NCBI RefSeq assembly: GCF_000376865.1
Contig: NZ_AQXQ01000010.1
Coordinates: 62,001-126,000 of the forward strand
Direction of reading: 5' to 3'
Length of the DNA: 64,000 nucleotides
From: Thioalkalivibrio sp. ALJ7
GTDB lineage: Bacteria > Pseudomonadota > Gammaproteobacteria > Ectothiorhodospirales > Ectothiorhodospiraceae
The position numbers and the translations under genes were made by a program. Position 1 is the stretch's first letter. Every line of letters starts with the position of its first letter. The notes beneath the pieces are model-generated. The model saw only the letters and a program-made list of their open reading frames with translations, was not told where the DNA came from and did not search any database. This document shows positions 55,358 through 64,000 of this stretch, one piece after another.

Positions 55358-56098
55358 ATGGATCGGTTCCTGTACATCGCGATGTCCGGTGCGAAAGAGA
55401 CGATGCACGCACAGGCCATCAACAACCACAATCTGGCGAACGCCAATACCGACGGCTTTCGCCAAGCCCTGGCCACGGCGGACACCGTACCGGTACGTGG
55501 TCCCGGATATGCCTCGCGTGACTACACCCAGGTTGGCAATGAAGGCGTGGACTTCAGTAAAGGCAAGATGCAGAGCACCGGACGTGATCTGGACATCGCC
55601 ATCGAGGGCGAGGGCTTTATCGCGGTGCAGGGTCCGGACGGGGAAGAAGGCTACACCCGTGCCGGCTCCCTGCACGTGGATGCCTTCGGTCTGTTGCGCA
55701 CTGCACAGGGCCACCAGGTGCTGGGCGATGGCGGTCCGATCGCGATCCCGCCGGCGGAGCAGATCGAGATTGGTACCGACGGGACCATCAGCGTGCGGCC
55801 GCTGGGCGTGGGGCCGGAGGCGCTGGCCGCGGTGGAACGCATTCGGTTGGTGAACCCGGACACCGACGCGCTGCAACGAGGTGATGACGGATTGTTTCGT
55901 CTCGCGGAAGGCGGGGAGGCCCCGGCGGATGCCGAGGTGCGCCTGGTCTCCGGGATGCTGGAGGGTAGCAACGTCAACACCGTCGAGGCCCTGACCCGAA
56001 TGATCGAGCTGTCCCGTCACTTCGAGATGCAGGTGAAGATGATGGACAGCGCCAACACGCTGGAACAAAGCAGCAACCGCTTGCTCGGCCTCGGCTAG
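55358..56098 (+). CDS. flgF: Flagellar basal-body rod protein FlgF
   Basis: FlgF (246 residues) is a rod protein between the proximal and distal rod. MDRFLYIAMSGAKETMHAQA, NHNLANANTDGFRQAL, the GEGFIAVQGPDGEEGYTRAG segment and the C-terminal NVNTVEALTRMIELSRHFEMQ identify it. I start at the ATG at 55358 with AGAGGG upstream; a TTG two codons earlier is unlikely. Confidence 0.95.
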   Translation: MDRFLYIAMSGAKETMHAQAINNHNLANANTDGFRQALATADTVPVRGPGYASRDYTQVGNEGVDFSKGKMQSTGRDLDIAIEGEGFIAVQGPDGEEGYTRAGSLHVDAFGLLRTAQGHQVLGDGGPIAIPPAEQIEIGTDGTISVRPLGVGPEALAAVERIRLVNPDTDALQRGDDGLFRLAEGGEAPADAEVRLVSGMLEGSNVNTVEALTRMIELSRHFEMQVKMMDSANTLEQSSNRLLGLG

Positions 56099-56133
56099 CA
56101 GCGGTCACTTTGCAGGACTGACAGGAGAACACC

Positions 56134-56922
56134 ATGAACCAGGCACTGTGGATCGCCAAGACCGGCCTCGACGCGCAGCACACGCGCATGTCGACGGTCT
56201 CGAACAACCTGGCCAACGTCAATACCACCGGCTTCAAGAAGGACCGGGCGGTATTCGAGGACCTGATCTATCAAACCGTGCGCCAGCCCGGCGCCCAGGC
56301 CACCCAGGATCAGCAGCTGCCCTCGGGCCTGCAGATCGGGACCGGGGTGCGCGCCGTGTCCACCGAGAAGATGTTCCAGCAGGGCAATCTGCAGCAGACG
56401 GACAACTCGCTGGATGTCGCCATTGAAGGTCGCGGGTTCTTTCAGATCCTGCTACCGGACGGGAACGTTGGCTACACCCGTGACGGCAGCTTCCAGCTGA
56501 ATTCCGATGGCCAGGTCGTGATGTCCAATGGCTATCCGTTGCAGCCGGGCCTGTTCGTGCCGGAGGACACTCAGTCCCTGGCGATTGGCAAGGACGGCAC
56601 GGTGAGCGCGCAGATTCCGGGTCAGGCCGCGCCGGTGGAGCTGGGCAATATCCAGCTGGCCGATTTCGTGAACCCGGCCGGTCTGCAGGCGGTGGGCGAG
56701 AACCTCTTCCGTGAGACTGCGGCGTCGGGTGTGGCGCAGCAATCCCTGCCGGGGCTGAATGGCACCGGCACGGTGGTACAGGGCTCGCTGGAGACCTCGA
56801 ACGTGAACATCGCCGAGGAACTGGTGAACATGATCGAGACCCAGCGCGCCTACGAGGTCAACTCCAAGGCGATTTCGGCGGCTGACCAGTCGTTGCAGTT
56901 CGTCAATCAGACGATTGGGTGA
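56134..56922 (+). CDS. flgG: Flagellar distal rod protein FlgG
   Basis: FlgG (262 residues) forms the distal rod that crosses the peptidoglycan and LP rings. [40 protein letters not shown] and [20 protein letters not shown] (the FlgG-specific segment) and the C-terminal [27 protein letters not shown] are complete. AGGAGAACACC precedes the ATG. Spacing within the operon is short on both sides. Confidence 0.96.
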   Translation: MNQALWIAKTGLDAQHTRMSTVSNNLANVNTTGFKKDRAVFEDLIYQTVRQPGAQATQDQQLPSGLQIGTGVRAVSTEKMFQQGNLQQTDNSLDVAIEGRGFFQILLPDGNVGYTRDGSFQLNSDGQVVMSNGYPLQPGLFVPEDTQSLAIGKDGTVSAQIPGQAAPVELGNIQLADFVNPAGLQAVGENLFRETAASGVAQQSLPGLNGTGTVVQGSLETSNVNIAEELVNMIETQRAYEVNSKAISAADQSLQFVNQTIG

Positions 56923-56926
56923 TGCC

Positions 56927-57625
56927 ATGACCCGCCTCGGACACTTTCTTCGCCCCGGTCTGGCCGTTGCCGCCACGCTCCTGTTGTCGGCCTGTGCGGC
57001 GACGCATACGACCAAGCCGGACGACAACCCGGATTATCAGCCGGTGATGCCGGCGCAGCCAGTGCCGCAGTCGCAGAACAATGGCGGCATCTATCAGGCG
57101 GCGCATTCCCAGGGACTGTTCGAGGACTACAAGGCTCGCAACGTGGGGGACATCCTCACGGTGATCCTGGCCGAGAGCACCAATGCCCAGAAGTCGGCGT
57201 CTACGTCCACCAGCAAGGATTCGAACCTCGACGTTGGCAATCTCTCCGCCTTCGGGCGCGATGCCACCTTCCAGGGGCGCCCGCTGTTCGGCGCCAGCAA
57301 TTCCAGCTCGCGGGACTTCGACGGGTCTGGGGATTCCTCGCAGAGCAACCAGCTCGATGGCGAGATCACCGTGACCGTTGCCGAGGTATTGGCGAACGGG
57401 AATCTGGTGGTCCAGGGCGAAAAGTGGTTGGGCATCAACCAGGGCGAGGAATATGTGCGCTTTCGCGGCATCGTGCGCCCGGTAGACGTGACGACCAATA
57501 ACACCGTCCTTTCGACCCAGGTGGCCAATGCACGTGTGTACTACGGCGGCTCCGGTGTCCTGGCGGACAGCAACACGCCCGGCTGGATCACTCGGTTCTT
57601 CAACAGCCCGATCTGGCCCTTCTGA
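56927..57625 (+). CDS. flgH: Flagellar L-ring lipoprotein FlgH
   Basis: FlgH (232 residues) forms the outer-membrane L-ring bushing. The lipoprotein signal is clear (VAATLLLSACAA, lipidated Cys near residue 24). The family motifs SLFEDYKARNVGDILTVIL-like (QGLFEDYKARNVGDILTVIL), LDGEITVTVAEVLANGNLVV and GEKWLGINQGEEYVRFRGIV are present. I start at the ATG at 56927, four bases after the flgG stop. Confidence 0.95.
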   Translation: MTRLGHFLRPGLAVAATLLLSACAATHTTKPDDNPDYQPVMPAQPVPQSQNNGGIYQAAHSQGLFEDYKARNVGDILTVILAESTNAQKSASTSTSKDSNLDVGNLSAFGRDATFQGRPLFGASNSSSRDFDGSGDSSQSNQLDGEITVTVAEVLANGNLVVQGEKWLGINQGEEYVRFRGIVRPVDVTTNNTVLSTQVANARVYYGGSGVLADSNTPGWITRFFNSPIWPF

Positions 57626-57652
57626 CCCGGTATGACCGCGGTGAGGTACGAC

Positions 57653-58870
57653 ATGGACACGACACCCATGAAACAAAGCGCCCCCGGCAGTCGGATGACA
57701 CCCTTTGGCGACTGGCTGCGGCTGGGATTGCTGCTCACCGTGACATTGGTAGTCGCGGGGTTGGGAAGCGCCGGTGTCTCCGCCCAGACCGCGATCCAGC
57801 AGCAGGCGGCCATGCAGGAACGCAGCTACATGGAGCGGGTCAAGGACGTGGCCAGCGTGTCTGGTGTCCGCGATAACCAGCTAATCGGGTATGGCCTGGT
57901 CGTGGGCCTCGATGGCACGGGTGACCAGACCACCCAGACGCCGTTCACGATCCAGAGTCTGAACAATATGCTGGGCCAGTTGGGCTTGACGCCGGATGCG
58001 GGCAACCCGCAGCTACGCAATGTTGGGGCGGTCATGGTGACCGCAGAACTGCCTCCGTTTGCCAAGCCCGGCCAGCGGATCGACGTGACCGTTTCGTCCA
58101 TGGGTAACGCGACCAGCCTGCGCGGCGGGACGCTGCTGATGACGCCTCTGAAGGGCGCGGATGGGCAGACCTACAGCATCGCTCAGGGCAACCTTGTGGT
58201 CGGTGGTTTCGGTGCCGAGGGCACGGATGGTTCTCGCATCACGGTCAATGTCCCCAGTGTGGGCCGAATCCCCAATGGCGCGACCGTAGAACGTGAAGTG
58301 CCAACGGCCTTCGCCCAAGGCGATCACGTCACGTTGAATTTGAATCGTCCGGATTTCACCACGGCCAATCGGTTGGTGCAGACGGTCAATGACACCTTTG
58401 GCCATGGTGTGGCACACGCCCTGGATGGCTCTTCGGTTCAGGTGCGCGCCCCGTCCAACCCTGACCATCGGGTTGGTTTTGTGGCGGAGCTTGAGAATCT
58501 GCCCATTGAGCGCGGTACTCCACCTGCCCGTGTGATCGTGAACTCGCGCACGGGCACGGTCGTGATTGGTTCCAGCGTGCAGGTCACACCCGCGGCGGTG
58601 TCGCACGGGAGCTTGACAGTCACGATCAGCGAGGCGCCTCAGGTGGTGCAGCCCGCGCCCTTTGGAGAGGGCGAAACGGCCATCCAGCCGGATACCGATA
58701 TTGCGATCGAGGAGAGTGACAACACCATGTTCCTGTTCGACCCCGGTACCTCCCTGGATGAGATCGTACGTGCCGTCAACAATGTGGGCGCAGCCCCCGG
58801 CGATCTGGTGGCAATCCTGGAGGCCTTGCGCGAGGCGGGGGCCCTGCGGGCAGAGTTGGTGGTCATCTAA
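57653..58870 (+). CDS. flgI: Flagellar P-ring protein FlgI
   Basis: FlgI (about 405 residues) forms the periplasmic P-ring around the rod. A signal peptide (hydrophobic region before SAGVSAQ) precedes [36 protein letters not shown], and [20 protein letters not shown]; the C-terminal [19 protein letters not shown] is typical. I prefer the ATG at 57653 (GAGG seven bases upstream); in-frame ATGs at 57632, 57668 and 57695 give different leader lengths. It shares one base with the flgJ start. Confidence 0.95.
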   Translation: MDTTPMKQSAPGSRMTPFGDWLRLGLLLTVTLVVAGLGSAGVSAQTAIQQQAAMQERSYMERVKDVASVSGVRDNQLIGYGLVVGLDGTGDQTTQTPFTIQSLNNMLGQLGLTPDAGNPQLRNVGAVMVTAELPPFAKPGQRIDVTVSSMGNATSLRGGTLLMTPLKGADGQTYSIAQGNLVVGGFGAEGTDGSRITVNVPSVGRIPNGATVEREVPTAFAQGDHVTLNLNRPDFTTANRLVQTVNDTFGHGVAHALDGSSVQVRAPSNPDHRVGFVAELENLPIERGTPPARVIVNSRTGTVVIGSSVQVTPAAVSHGSLTVTISEAPQVVQPAPFGEGETAIQPDTDIAIEESDNTMFLFDPGTSLDEIVRAVNNVGAAPGDLVAILEALREAGALRAELVVI

Positions 58871-59910
58871 TGATTAGCTCGGGCGTCGACACCCAGATGC
58901 AGGCCCGCGCGGCCATGGCCTCCGACCCCAGTGGCCTGCACGACCTGGCCCGGGGTGCCCGTTCAGGCGACCAAAAGGGCCTCGAGGCGGTTGCACGCGA
59001 GTTCGAGGCGATGCTGATCGGACAGATGCTCAAGCAGATGCGCGAGGCGTCTCTGGGTGACGGCCTGTTCGACAATGACCAAAGCAATATGTACCTGGAA
59101 ATGCAGGATCAGGAATTCGCCAAGTCCATGAGCCAGGGGGACGGGATTGGGTTGCGCGAGGTCCTGATGCGCCAGCTTTCCGCCCAGCAGCCGGTCGATG
59201 CCGAGACGCTCAACGATCCGGATCGCCAGGCAGCCCTCGAGTTGCCGAGGCGGCGTTCGGAGCTGGATACCTTGCGGGCTTTGCAGGGCGAAGCTGAAAC
59301 CGAGCTGCGTCCGGTGGGGTCTCAACGACCGGATGCGGTGTCGACAGAGGCAGCGCGCAAGGCGGCGCCGCTATCGACGTCGATCACTTGGCCCCCGCGC
59401 GATGCCGCCGACTTCGTGCAAACGCTGGAGCCCCTGGCGCGCGATGCGGCGGAAGAGCTGGGGGTCAACCCGGGCATTCTGTTGGCGCAAAGCGCCTTGG
59501 AAACGGGTTGGGGCCAGCACGTGCCGACACGGGCCGATGGGCAGCCGAGTTTCAATCTGTTCGGTATCAAGGCCGACAGTCGCTGGGATGGGGATCGCGT
59601 ATCGGTGGGGACGCTGGAGTTCCGTGAGGGCGTGGCCCAGCGGGAACAAGCACGCTTCCGCGCCTATTCCGACCCGGCCGAGTCGTTTTCCGACTACGTG
59701 GACTTCATCCGCAACAACCCGCGTTACCACCGCGCCCTGCAGGCCGGAGATGACGCGCAGTACATTCGCGAGCTGCAGGACGCCGGTTATGCGACCGACC
59801 CCGCCTACGCGGACAAGGTCCTGCGGGTGCGGGATCAGTTGGCAGCCCACCAGGGCGCTGGATCGACTCAAGTCGCGGCCGAGGCGGCCGTTACCCGGAA
59901 CGAGGGGTAG
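58870..59910 (+). CDS. flgJ: Flagellar rod assembly protein/muramidase FlgJ
   Basis: FlgJ (346 residues) joins a rod-cap domain (about 30-110, EFEAMLIGQMLKQMREASLGD and YLEMQDQEFAKSMSQGDGIG) to a glucosaminidase domain (about 175-320) that opens peptidoglycan for the rod. SALETGWGQHVP contains the catalytic glutamate, followed by FNLFGIKADSRWDGDRV and YSDPAESFSDYVDFIR. The dual-domain form is that of gammaproteobacteria. It starts on the last base of flgI. Confidence 0.94.
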   Translation: MISSGVDTQMQARAAMASDPSGLHDLARGARSGDQKGLEAVAREFEAMLIGQMLKQMREASLGDGLFDNDQSNMYLEMQDQEFAKSMSQGDGIGLREVLMRQLSAQQPVDAETLNDPDRQAALELPRRRSELDTLRALQGEAETELRPVGSQRPDAVSTEAARKAAPLSTSITWPPRDAADFVQTLEPLARDAAEELGVNPGILLAQSALETGWGQHVPTRADGQPSFNLFGIKADSRWDGDRVSVGTLEFREGVAQREQARFRAYSDPAESFSDYVDFIRNNPRYHRALQAGDDAQYIRELQDAGYATDPAYADKVLRVRDQLAAHQGAGSTQVAAEAAVTRNEG

Positions 59911-59972
59911 AGCATGAAGCAGAAATGGCCCAATCCGTTGACTGAGCCGGTCCTCCATGGGGAGGAGCGGCT

Positions 59973-61856
59973 ATGAGCACGTCCGGTATTGGTACTTCGG
60001 CGTTGCTGGCTTTCCAGCGCGCGATCGGGACCACCAGCAACAACATCGCGAACTCGGCGACCGAAGGCTACAGCCGTCAGCGCACCGAATTCTCCAATCA
60101 GACCCCTCAGTTTCTGGGTGGCAGCTTCCAGGGGCAGGGCGTACAGGTCGATACGATCCGTCGTATCTCCGACGACTTTGTAAATACTCAGCTGCGCAAC
60201 TCCATTTCCGAGCAGTCGAACGCGGAACTGAAGGCCTCTCTCGCTGGGCGCATCGATGACCTCCTTGGCAGCTCGAGTTCCGGTTTGACCCCTGTGCTGC
60301 AGGATTTCTTCGATGCGGCGCAGGACCTGGCGAACGATCCGACTTCCAATGCCGCGCGGACCGTTTTCCTGACTGAAGCGGAGTCGCTCGCGGAGCGATT
60401 CGGTTCCATCGACCGGCGCCTGGAGGAGCAGCGCGAGATCATTAACGGTCAGATCCGTACCAACGTCGACGAGATCAATTCCTTGACGGAGGCGGTGGCC
60501 GGGCTCAATCGCGAGATCGTATCCAAATCCACTCAAGGGACGCCCAACGATCTTCTGGATCAAAGGGACCGGGTGCTCAACCAGCTGGCCGAGAAGGTCA
60601 ACGTGCGCGTTACCGAACAGGACGACGGTGCGGTCAACGTGTTCGTGGGTAATGGTCAGGCGCTGGTGCTTGGCGGAAACAATCGTGAACTGGTGGCCGA
60701 GTCACTTACTGGGGACCCGCGGGCGCCGGATATTGGGCTCGTCGGCTCGGGGGGTACAGTCAACGTTTCACGTTTCATCGATGGCGGTGAATTGGGTGGA
60801 TTGCTGGAGACTCGTTCGGGGATTATCGACGACGCGCAGAACACCTTGGGCCAGCTCGCCATCAGTATTGGTAGCGAATACAACCAGCAGAACAACCTCG
60901 GGCTGGATCTGAATGATCAACTGGGCGCCGATATCTTTGATGTCGGCAGCCCGGGGGTCCGAGGCTTCCCAGGCAATAGCAGCAACGGGACGCCCGCTGT
61001 GGATTTTGGTGATACCCGAGAACTCACGGCGTCGGATTACCGGCTGGATTTCGACGGGACGGACTACCAGCTGACACGTCTGTCCGATGGCGAGACCACG
61101 ACGCTGGTGCTGGATGGCGATAACGTCGCGGAGCCGGTGGATGGGCTGGTGATTGATATTGATGGTCTCGGCGCGGCGGACGGCGATCAGTGGCTGATTC
61201 AGCCAACCCGCAATGGCGCGCGGGACCTTTCGGTGGACATGACGAACCCTTCCGGTATCGCGGCGGCTGCGGCCGTGCGGGCGGATCGTGGAGCTGGCAA
61301 TAGCGGTGATGCGACGATTGCTTCGGTGCAGGCCGTGGATGCGGATGACCCAGATTTGCTGGCGGACGCGGTGGTCACCTTCGACGGCGCGACGCAGGAA
61401 TTCTCAGTCGGAGGGGAGACATTTGCCCTTGATCCGGACGGTGTCACCACCATTAGCGTGAATGGCTGGGAGATGGAGATCCGCGGAACCCCGGCGGATG
61501 GGGACACATTCGAGGTTGGCAGCAATGCCGGGTACCCGGGCGATAACCGCAACATGCTGGCGATGAACGACTTGTCAGACGAGCGCCTTGTGGGCGGTGA
61601 TCGCACCTTCGGGGATGGGTACAACAGTCTGCTTGCCAATGTCGGTACACGCACGCGCCAGGCCCAGGTCGCCCAGCAATCAGCCGATGCCCAACTGGAG
61701 CAGGCGCGCGCCCAACGCGAGGCGGTGTCCGGGGTTAACCTCGACGAAGAGGCGGCGGACCTGATTCGCTATCAGCAGGCCTATCAGGCGGCGGCACAGG
61801 TCATCTCGGTCAGCAACTCGCTGTTTGATTCGCTGCTGGGCGCGGTCCGCCGCTAG
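59973..61856 (+). CDS. flgK: Flagellar hook-associated protein FlgK (HAP1)
   Basis: FlgK (627 residues) joins hook and filament. The N-terminal part (SALLAFQRAIGTTSNNIANS, ATEGYSRQRTEFSNQTPQ) and C-terminal part (DLIRYQQAYQAAAQVISVSN, SLFDSLLGAVRR) form the conserved D0/D1 bundle. The middle is Asp-rich and variable. GGAGGAG precedes the ATG. It is a client of FlgN, encoded near 48.4 kb. Confidence 0.95.
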   Translation: MSTSGIGTSALLAFQRAIGTTSNNIANSATEGYSRQRTEFSNQTPQFLGGSFQGQGVQVDTIRRISDDFVNTQLRNSISEQSNAELKASLAGRIDDLLGSSSSGLTPVLQDFFDAAQDLANDPTSNAARTVFLTEAESLAERFGSIDRRLEEQREIINGQIRTNVDEINSLTEAVAGLNREIVSKSTQGTPNDLLDQRDRVLNQLAEKVNVRVTEQDDGAVNVFVGNGQALVLGGNNRELVAESLTGDPRAPDIGLVGSGGTVNVSRFIDGGELGGLLETRSGIIDDAQNTLGQLAISIGSEYNQQNNLGLDLNDQLGADIFDVGSPGVRGFPGNSSNGTPAVDFGDTRELTASDYRLDFDGTDYQLTRLSDGETTTLVLDGDNVAEPVDGLVIDIDGLGAADGDQWLIQPTRNGARDLSVDMTNPSGIAAAAAVRADRGAGNSGDATIASVQAVDADDPDLLADAVVTFDGATQEFSVGGETFALDPDGVTTISVNGWEMEIRGTPADGDTFEVGSNAGYPGDNRNMLAMNDLSDERLVGGDRTFGDGYNSLLANVGTRTRQAQVAQQSADAQLEQARAQREAVSGVNLDEEAADLIRYQQAYQAAAQVISVSNSLFDSLLGAVRR

Positions 61857-61878
61857 CGGCCATCGGAGACACAAGACT

Positions 61879-63099
61879 ATGCGCATCTCGAGCACCCAAA
61901 TCTTCCAGACTGGGATCGATCAGATCCAGCGTGGTCAGGTGGAATTGAACCGGACCTCGCTACAGATGGGCCGAGGGGAACGCATTTTGAGTCCCTCTGA
62001 CGACCCGAGTGGCGCGACCCAGGTCAACCAGTTCGAGCGCATCATCCAGGCCACCAAGCAGTTCCAGCGCAATATCGACAATACCCAGCCGCGCCTGCAG
62101 CAGGAGGAATCCGCTCTGCAGAGTGGGACGGACCTGCTACAGCGGGCTCGCGAGCTGGTGGTTGCGGGTAACAACGACAGCCAGACCAATGAAACGCGTG
62201 AGTACCTTGCCGGTGAATTGCGCCAACTGCGGGATGGTCTGTTCGATATCGCGAACACCAAGGACCCGAACGGAGAGTACCTGTTTGCGGGTACCAAATC
62301 GTTGCAGCAGCCCTTCCAGCAGGATGGCTCGGGTGCGGTGCGCTACGAAGGGGCCGATGGTACGGGGAGTATCCGCGAGGTTGCGATCTCGGCCAACCGA
62401 AAGATACCAATCGGAGACACCGGCGCCCGGGTGTTCATGGACATTCCGGAGAATGATGGACGTGTTGGTGCCGAAGTGATCAACCGCGAGCCGGGTAGCC
62501 GCCTGGTGATCGATCAGACCGGCGTTAATGACTCGGCGAGCCTGACCGCAGACACCTACACCATCACCTTTGAGGATCTGGGCGGTGGCGAGATCGGGTA
62601 TGTAGTCGAGGATGGGGGTGGTAACACGGTCGCCAATGGTCCGTATGTGCCGGGCGAGGCGATCACATTCCAGGGACGCTCGATTACCCTCAGCGGTACG
62701 CCCGAACTCGGGGATGAAGTGGAATCTCGGCCGGCGCAGAACAAAAGCGTCTTCGAAAGCCTGGATGCGATTATTGCTGCCCTGGAAGAGGGGGGCGCCA
62801 GCGGAAGCAGTCGCGCTAACCTGGCCACTGCCAGCAACACTGCACTGGCGGATCTTGATGCCGTGTTGGGTAACTTCAGTGACATCCGCGCCGAAGTGGG
62901 GTCGCGCCTGAAGAGCTTCGATCAGCAAAAGGACCTGAATGAGGACCGCCTGGTGGATTTGAACAGCGCGGTCTCCGAGATCCGCGACCTGGACTACGCC
63001 GAAGCGATCAGCCGGTTCAACCAGCAGCAGGTAGCCCTGCAGGCGGCCCAGCAGACCTATACCCAGGTGAATCGCTTGTCGTTGTTCGATTTCCTCTGA
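61879..63099 (+). CDS. flgL: Flagellar hook-associated protein FlgL (HAP3)
   Basis: FlgL (406 residues) is the second junction protein. MRISSTQIFQTGIDQIQRGQ and GRGERILSPSDDPSGATQV at the N-terminus, and the C-terminal DLDYAEAISRFNQQQVALQAAQQTYTQV, match the flagellin-like family. Start at the ATG at 61879 with GGAGAC upstream; the frame is open further 5' inside flgK. It is 22 bases after flgK. Confidence 0.95.
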   Translation: MRISSTQIFQTGIDQIQRGQVELNRTSLQMGRGERILSPSDDPSGATQVNQFERIIQATKQFQRNIDNTQPRLQQEESALQSGTDLLQRARELVVAGNNDSQTNETREYLAGELRQLRDGLFDIANTKDPNGEYLFAGTKSLQQPFQQDGSGAVRYEGADGTGSIREVAISANRKIPIGDTGARVFMDIPENDGRVGAEVINREPGSRLVIDQTGVNDSASLTADTYTITFEDLGGGEIGYVVEDGGGNTVANGPYVPGEAITFQGRSITLSGTPELGDEVESRPAQNKSVFESLDAIIAALEEGGASGSSRANLATASNTALADLDAVLGNFSDIRAEVGSRLKSFDQQKDLNEDRLVDLNSAVSEIRDLDYAEAISRFNQQQVALQAAQQTYTQVNRLSLFDFL

Positions 63100-63173
63100 T
63101 CGGATGATTCCGCGTACGTCCTGGGCGCGCCTTTATGCGACCATGAGGCCGTTTCGATCTACGAGAGTCCGGC

Positions 63174-63863
63174 ATGGCCAAGAAGCAAGAACCCTCCGCG
63201 CCCATTCAGTACCGATCCACTGGGCGGCCCCCGCGTTATCTGATTGTGCTGTTGATCCTGGCTGCTTTGTGGGCTGGATTCTGGGGCATTATCCACCTGC
63301 AGTCGGGCGAGCCGGAGTCGGTCACCCTGGACGTTCAGGAACAAGCCGAGCTGGAGGCCAAACTCCAGGCGCTGGGCCAGCGCGATGGTGAGCCTCGCCC
63401 GGATTCGGCGCCCAGCGATCCCATCATTGATCTCGACGCCGAGGCCGAGCCCCTGGTGCCGGAGCTCTACGAAGAACGGGCCGAGGCGCGCGAGGTGCGC
63501 TTCAGCGAGCGCGAGCTGAATGCCATGATTGCGCAGGATCTGGACCTGGCGGGTCGGGTCGCCATCCGGCTGACGCCGGGGCAGGTCAGCACTCGGGTGC
63601 GGATCGACGTACCGGCGGACATCCCCTTGCTGGGCGGTCGCGTACTCAATGTGCGCTCGGGCGTGCGCTTCGGAACGGAAGAGGGGCAGGTATACGCCCA
63701 TCTCGTGGGCGTCAGCGTGGCCGGGATCCCGTTGCCAGATGCCTGGCTGGGCGGCCTGAAGGACGAGGACCTCCTGGCGCTGGAACCGTTTCAGCAACTC
63801 CGTGCCGGGGTCGAATCCATCGAGGTCCGCGACGGCGAGTTGGCCCTGCAGCTGGCCCGCTGA
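63174..63863 (+). CDS. One-TM protein of unknown function
   Basis: This 229-residue protein has a short cytoplasmic N-terminus, one membrane helix (YLIVLLILAALWAGFWGII, about 22-40), a charged linker rich in Glu, Gln and Asp, and a C-terminal beta-rich domain (about 105-229: VRFSERELNAMIAQDLDLA, VSTRVRIDVPADIPLLGGRV, VYAHLVGVSVAGIPLPDAWL). The layout resembles the YpmS/LptC-like lipid-handling fold, but I do not recognise a characterised family. It follows flgL by 74 bases and may be co-transcribed with it or independent. The remaining 137 bases of the window hold no convincing gene. Confidence 0.75.
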   Translation: MAKKQEPSAPIQYRSTGRPPRYLIVLLILAALWAGFWGIIHLQSGEPESVTLDVQEQAELEAKLQALGQRDGEPRPDSAPSDPIIDLDAEAEPLVPELYEERAEAREVRFSERELNAMIAQDLDLAGRVAIRLTPGQVSTRVRIDVPADIPLLGGRVLNVRSGVRFGTEEGQVYAHLVGVSVAGIPLPDAWLGGLKDEDLLALEPFQQLRAGVESIEVRDGELALQLAR

Positions 63864-64000
63864 AGCGAATGCCCGGATCGGGCACATACGGTTTCCTTCA
63901 AAGGGCAGGGATTCTTCGTCTTGCATTACCTCGAAGAGATCGCCACCCCTGAAACCGGCCCCTTCACCCCCGCCAGTCCGCAAGCCGCGCAGCAGTGATT

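Noticed and set aside
63864-64000. Stop-free stretch continuing in the frame of the last gene (...KGQGFFVLHYLEE...)
   Set aside because: It follows a stop codon and has no start codon; too short to judge at the window edge.

Overview
The window is GC-rich, densely coded DNA from a gammaproteobacterium. The sdhCDAB-sdhE block, the rpmI-rplT-pheST-ihfA-merR block and the complete flg cluster with sigma-54 and sigma-28 promoters are typical of that class. A cyanate uptake and hydrolysis operon (cynABDS), a periplasmic DsrE-like protein and a Na+/dicarboxylate-type symporter fit a haloalkaliphilic sulfur oxidiser of the Ectothiorhodospiraceae (Thioalkalivibrio-like). That last step is inference from gene content, not from a search.

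Layout. 1-6.9 kb: a DASS symporter, a chemoreceptor behind a sigma-28 promoter, then a secreted amidohydrolase and a membrane glutaredoxin lying between two direct copies of a ~335 bp intergenic repeat, and a DsrE-like protein. 6.9-16.4 kb: the whole phosphate-starvation module on the minus strand, phoB-phoR-pstS-pstC-pstA-pstB-phoU. PhoB boxes precede phoB, pstS and pstC, a terminator separates pstS from pstC, and repeats separate pstA from pstB. 16.4-17.6 kb: a class II cyclic-nucleotide phosphodiesterase and tRNA-Ala(CGC).

17.6-30.4 kb is the most unusual part. It holds cynABDS, a gene for a GAF/AAA+/Fis-type sigma-54 activator, a second NrtABC-like transporter, and a divergent operon OsmC / acyl-CoA-dehydrogenase-fold flavoprotein / DUF302 / rubredoxin-rubredoxin reductase fusion. 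Three copies of one palindrome (GGAC-N5-GTCC) lie upstream of three -24/-12 promoters serving these three operons. I read this as one regulon built around cyanate and a second, unidentified small molecule.

30.4-38.3 kb: a small membrane protein, ygfZ, sdhCDAB, sdhE, a ygfX-like frame that runs without a stop into a NifU-like domain, srkA and a TVP38-family membrane protein. 38.5-47.5 kb: an MBL-fold protein with a degenerate metal motif, then thrS-infC(AUU start)-rpmI-rplT-pheS-pheT-ihfA-merR and tRNA-Pro(GGG). 47.6-63.9 kb: flagellar genes, with ycgR, flgN, flgM and flgA on the minus strand, cheV, cheR and flgBCDEFGHIJKL on the plus strand, and a one-TM protein of unknown function at the end. 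Several families of palindromic or REP-like repeats are scattered between genes. No rRNA, CRISPR array, prophage or complete insertion sequence was seen.
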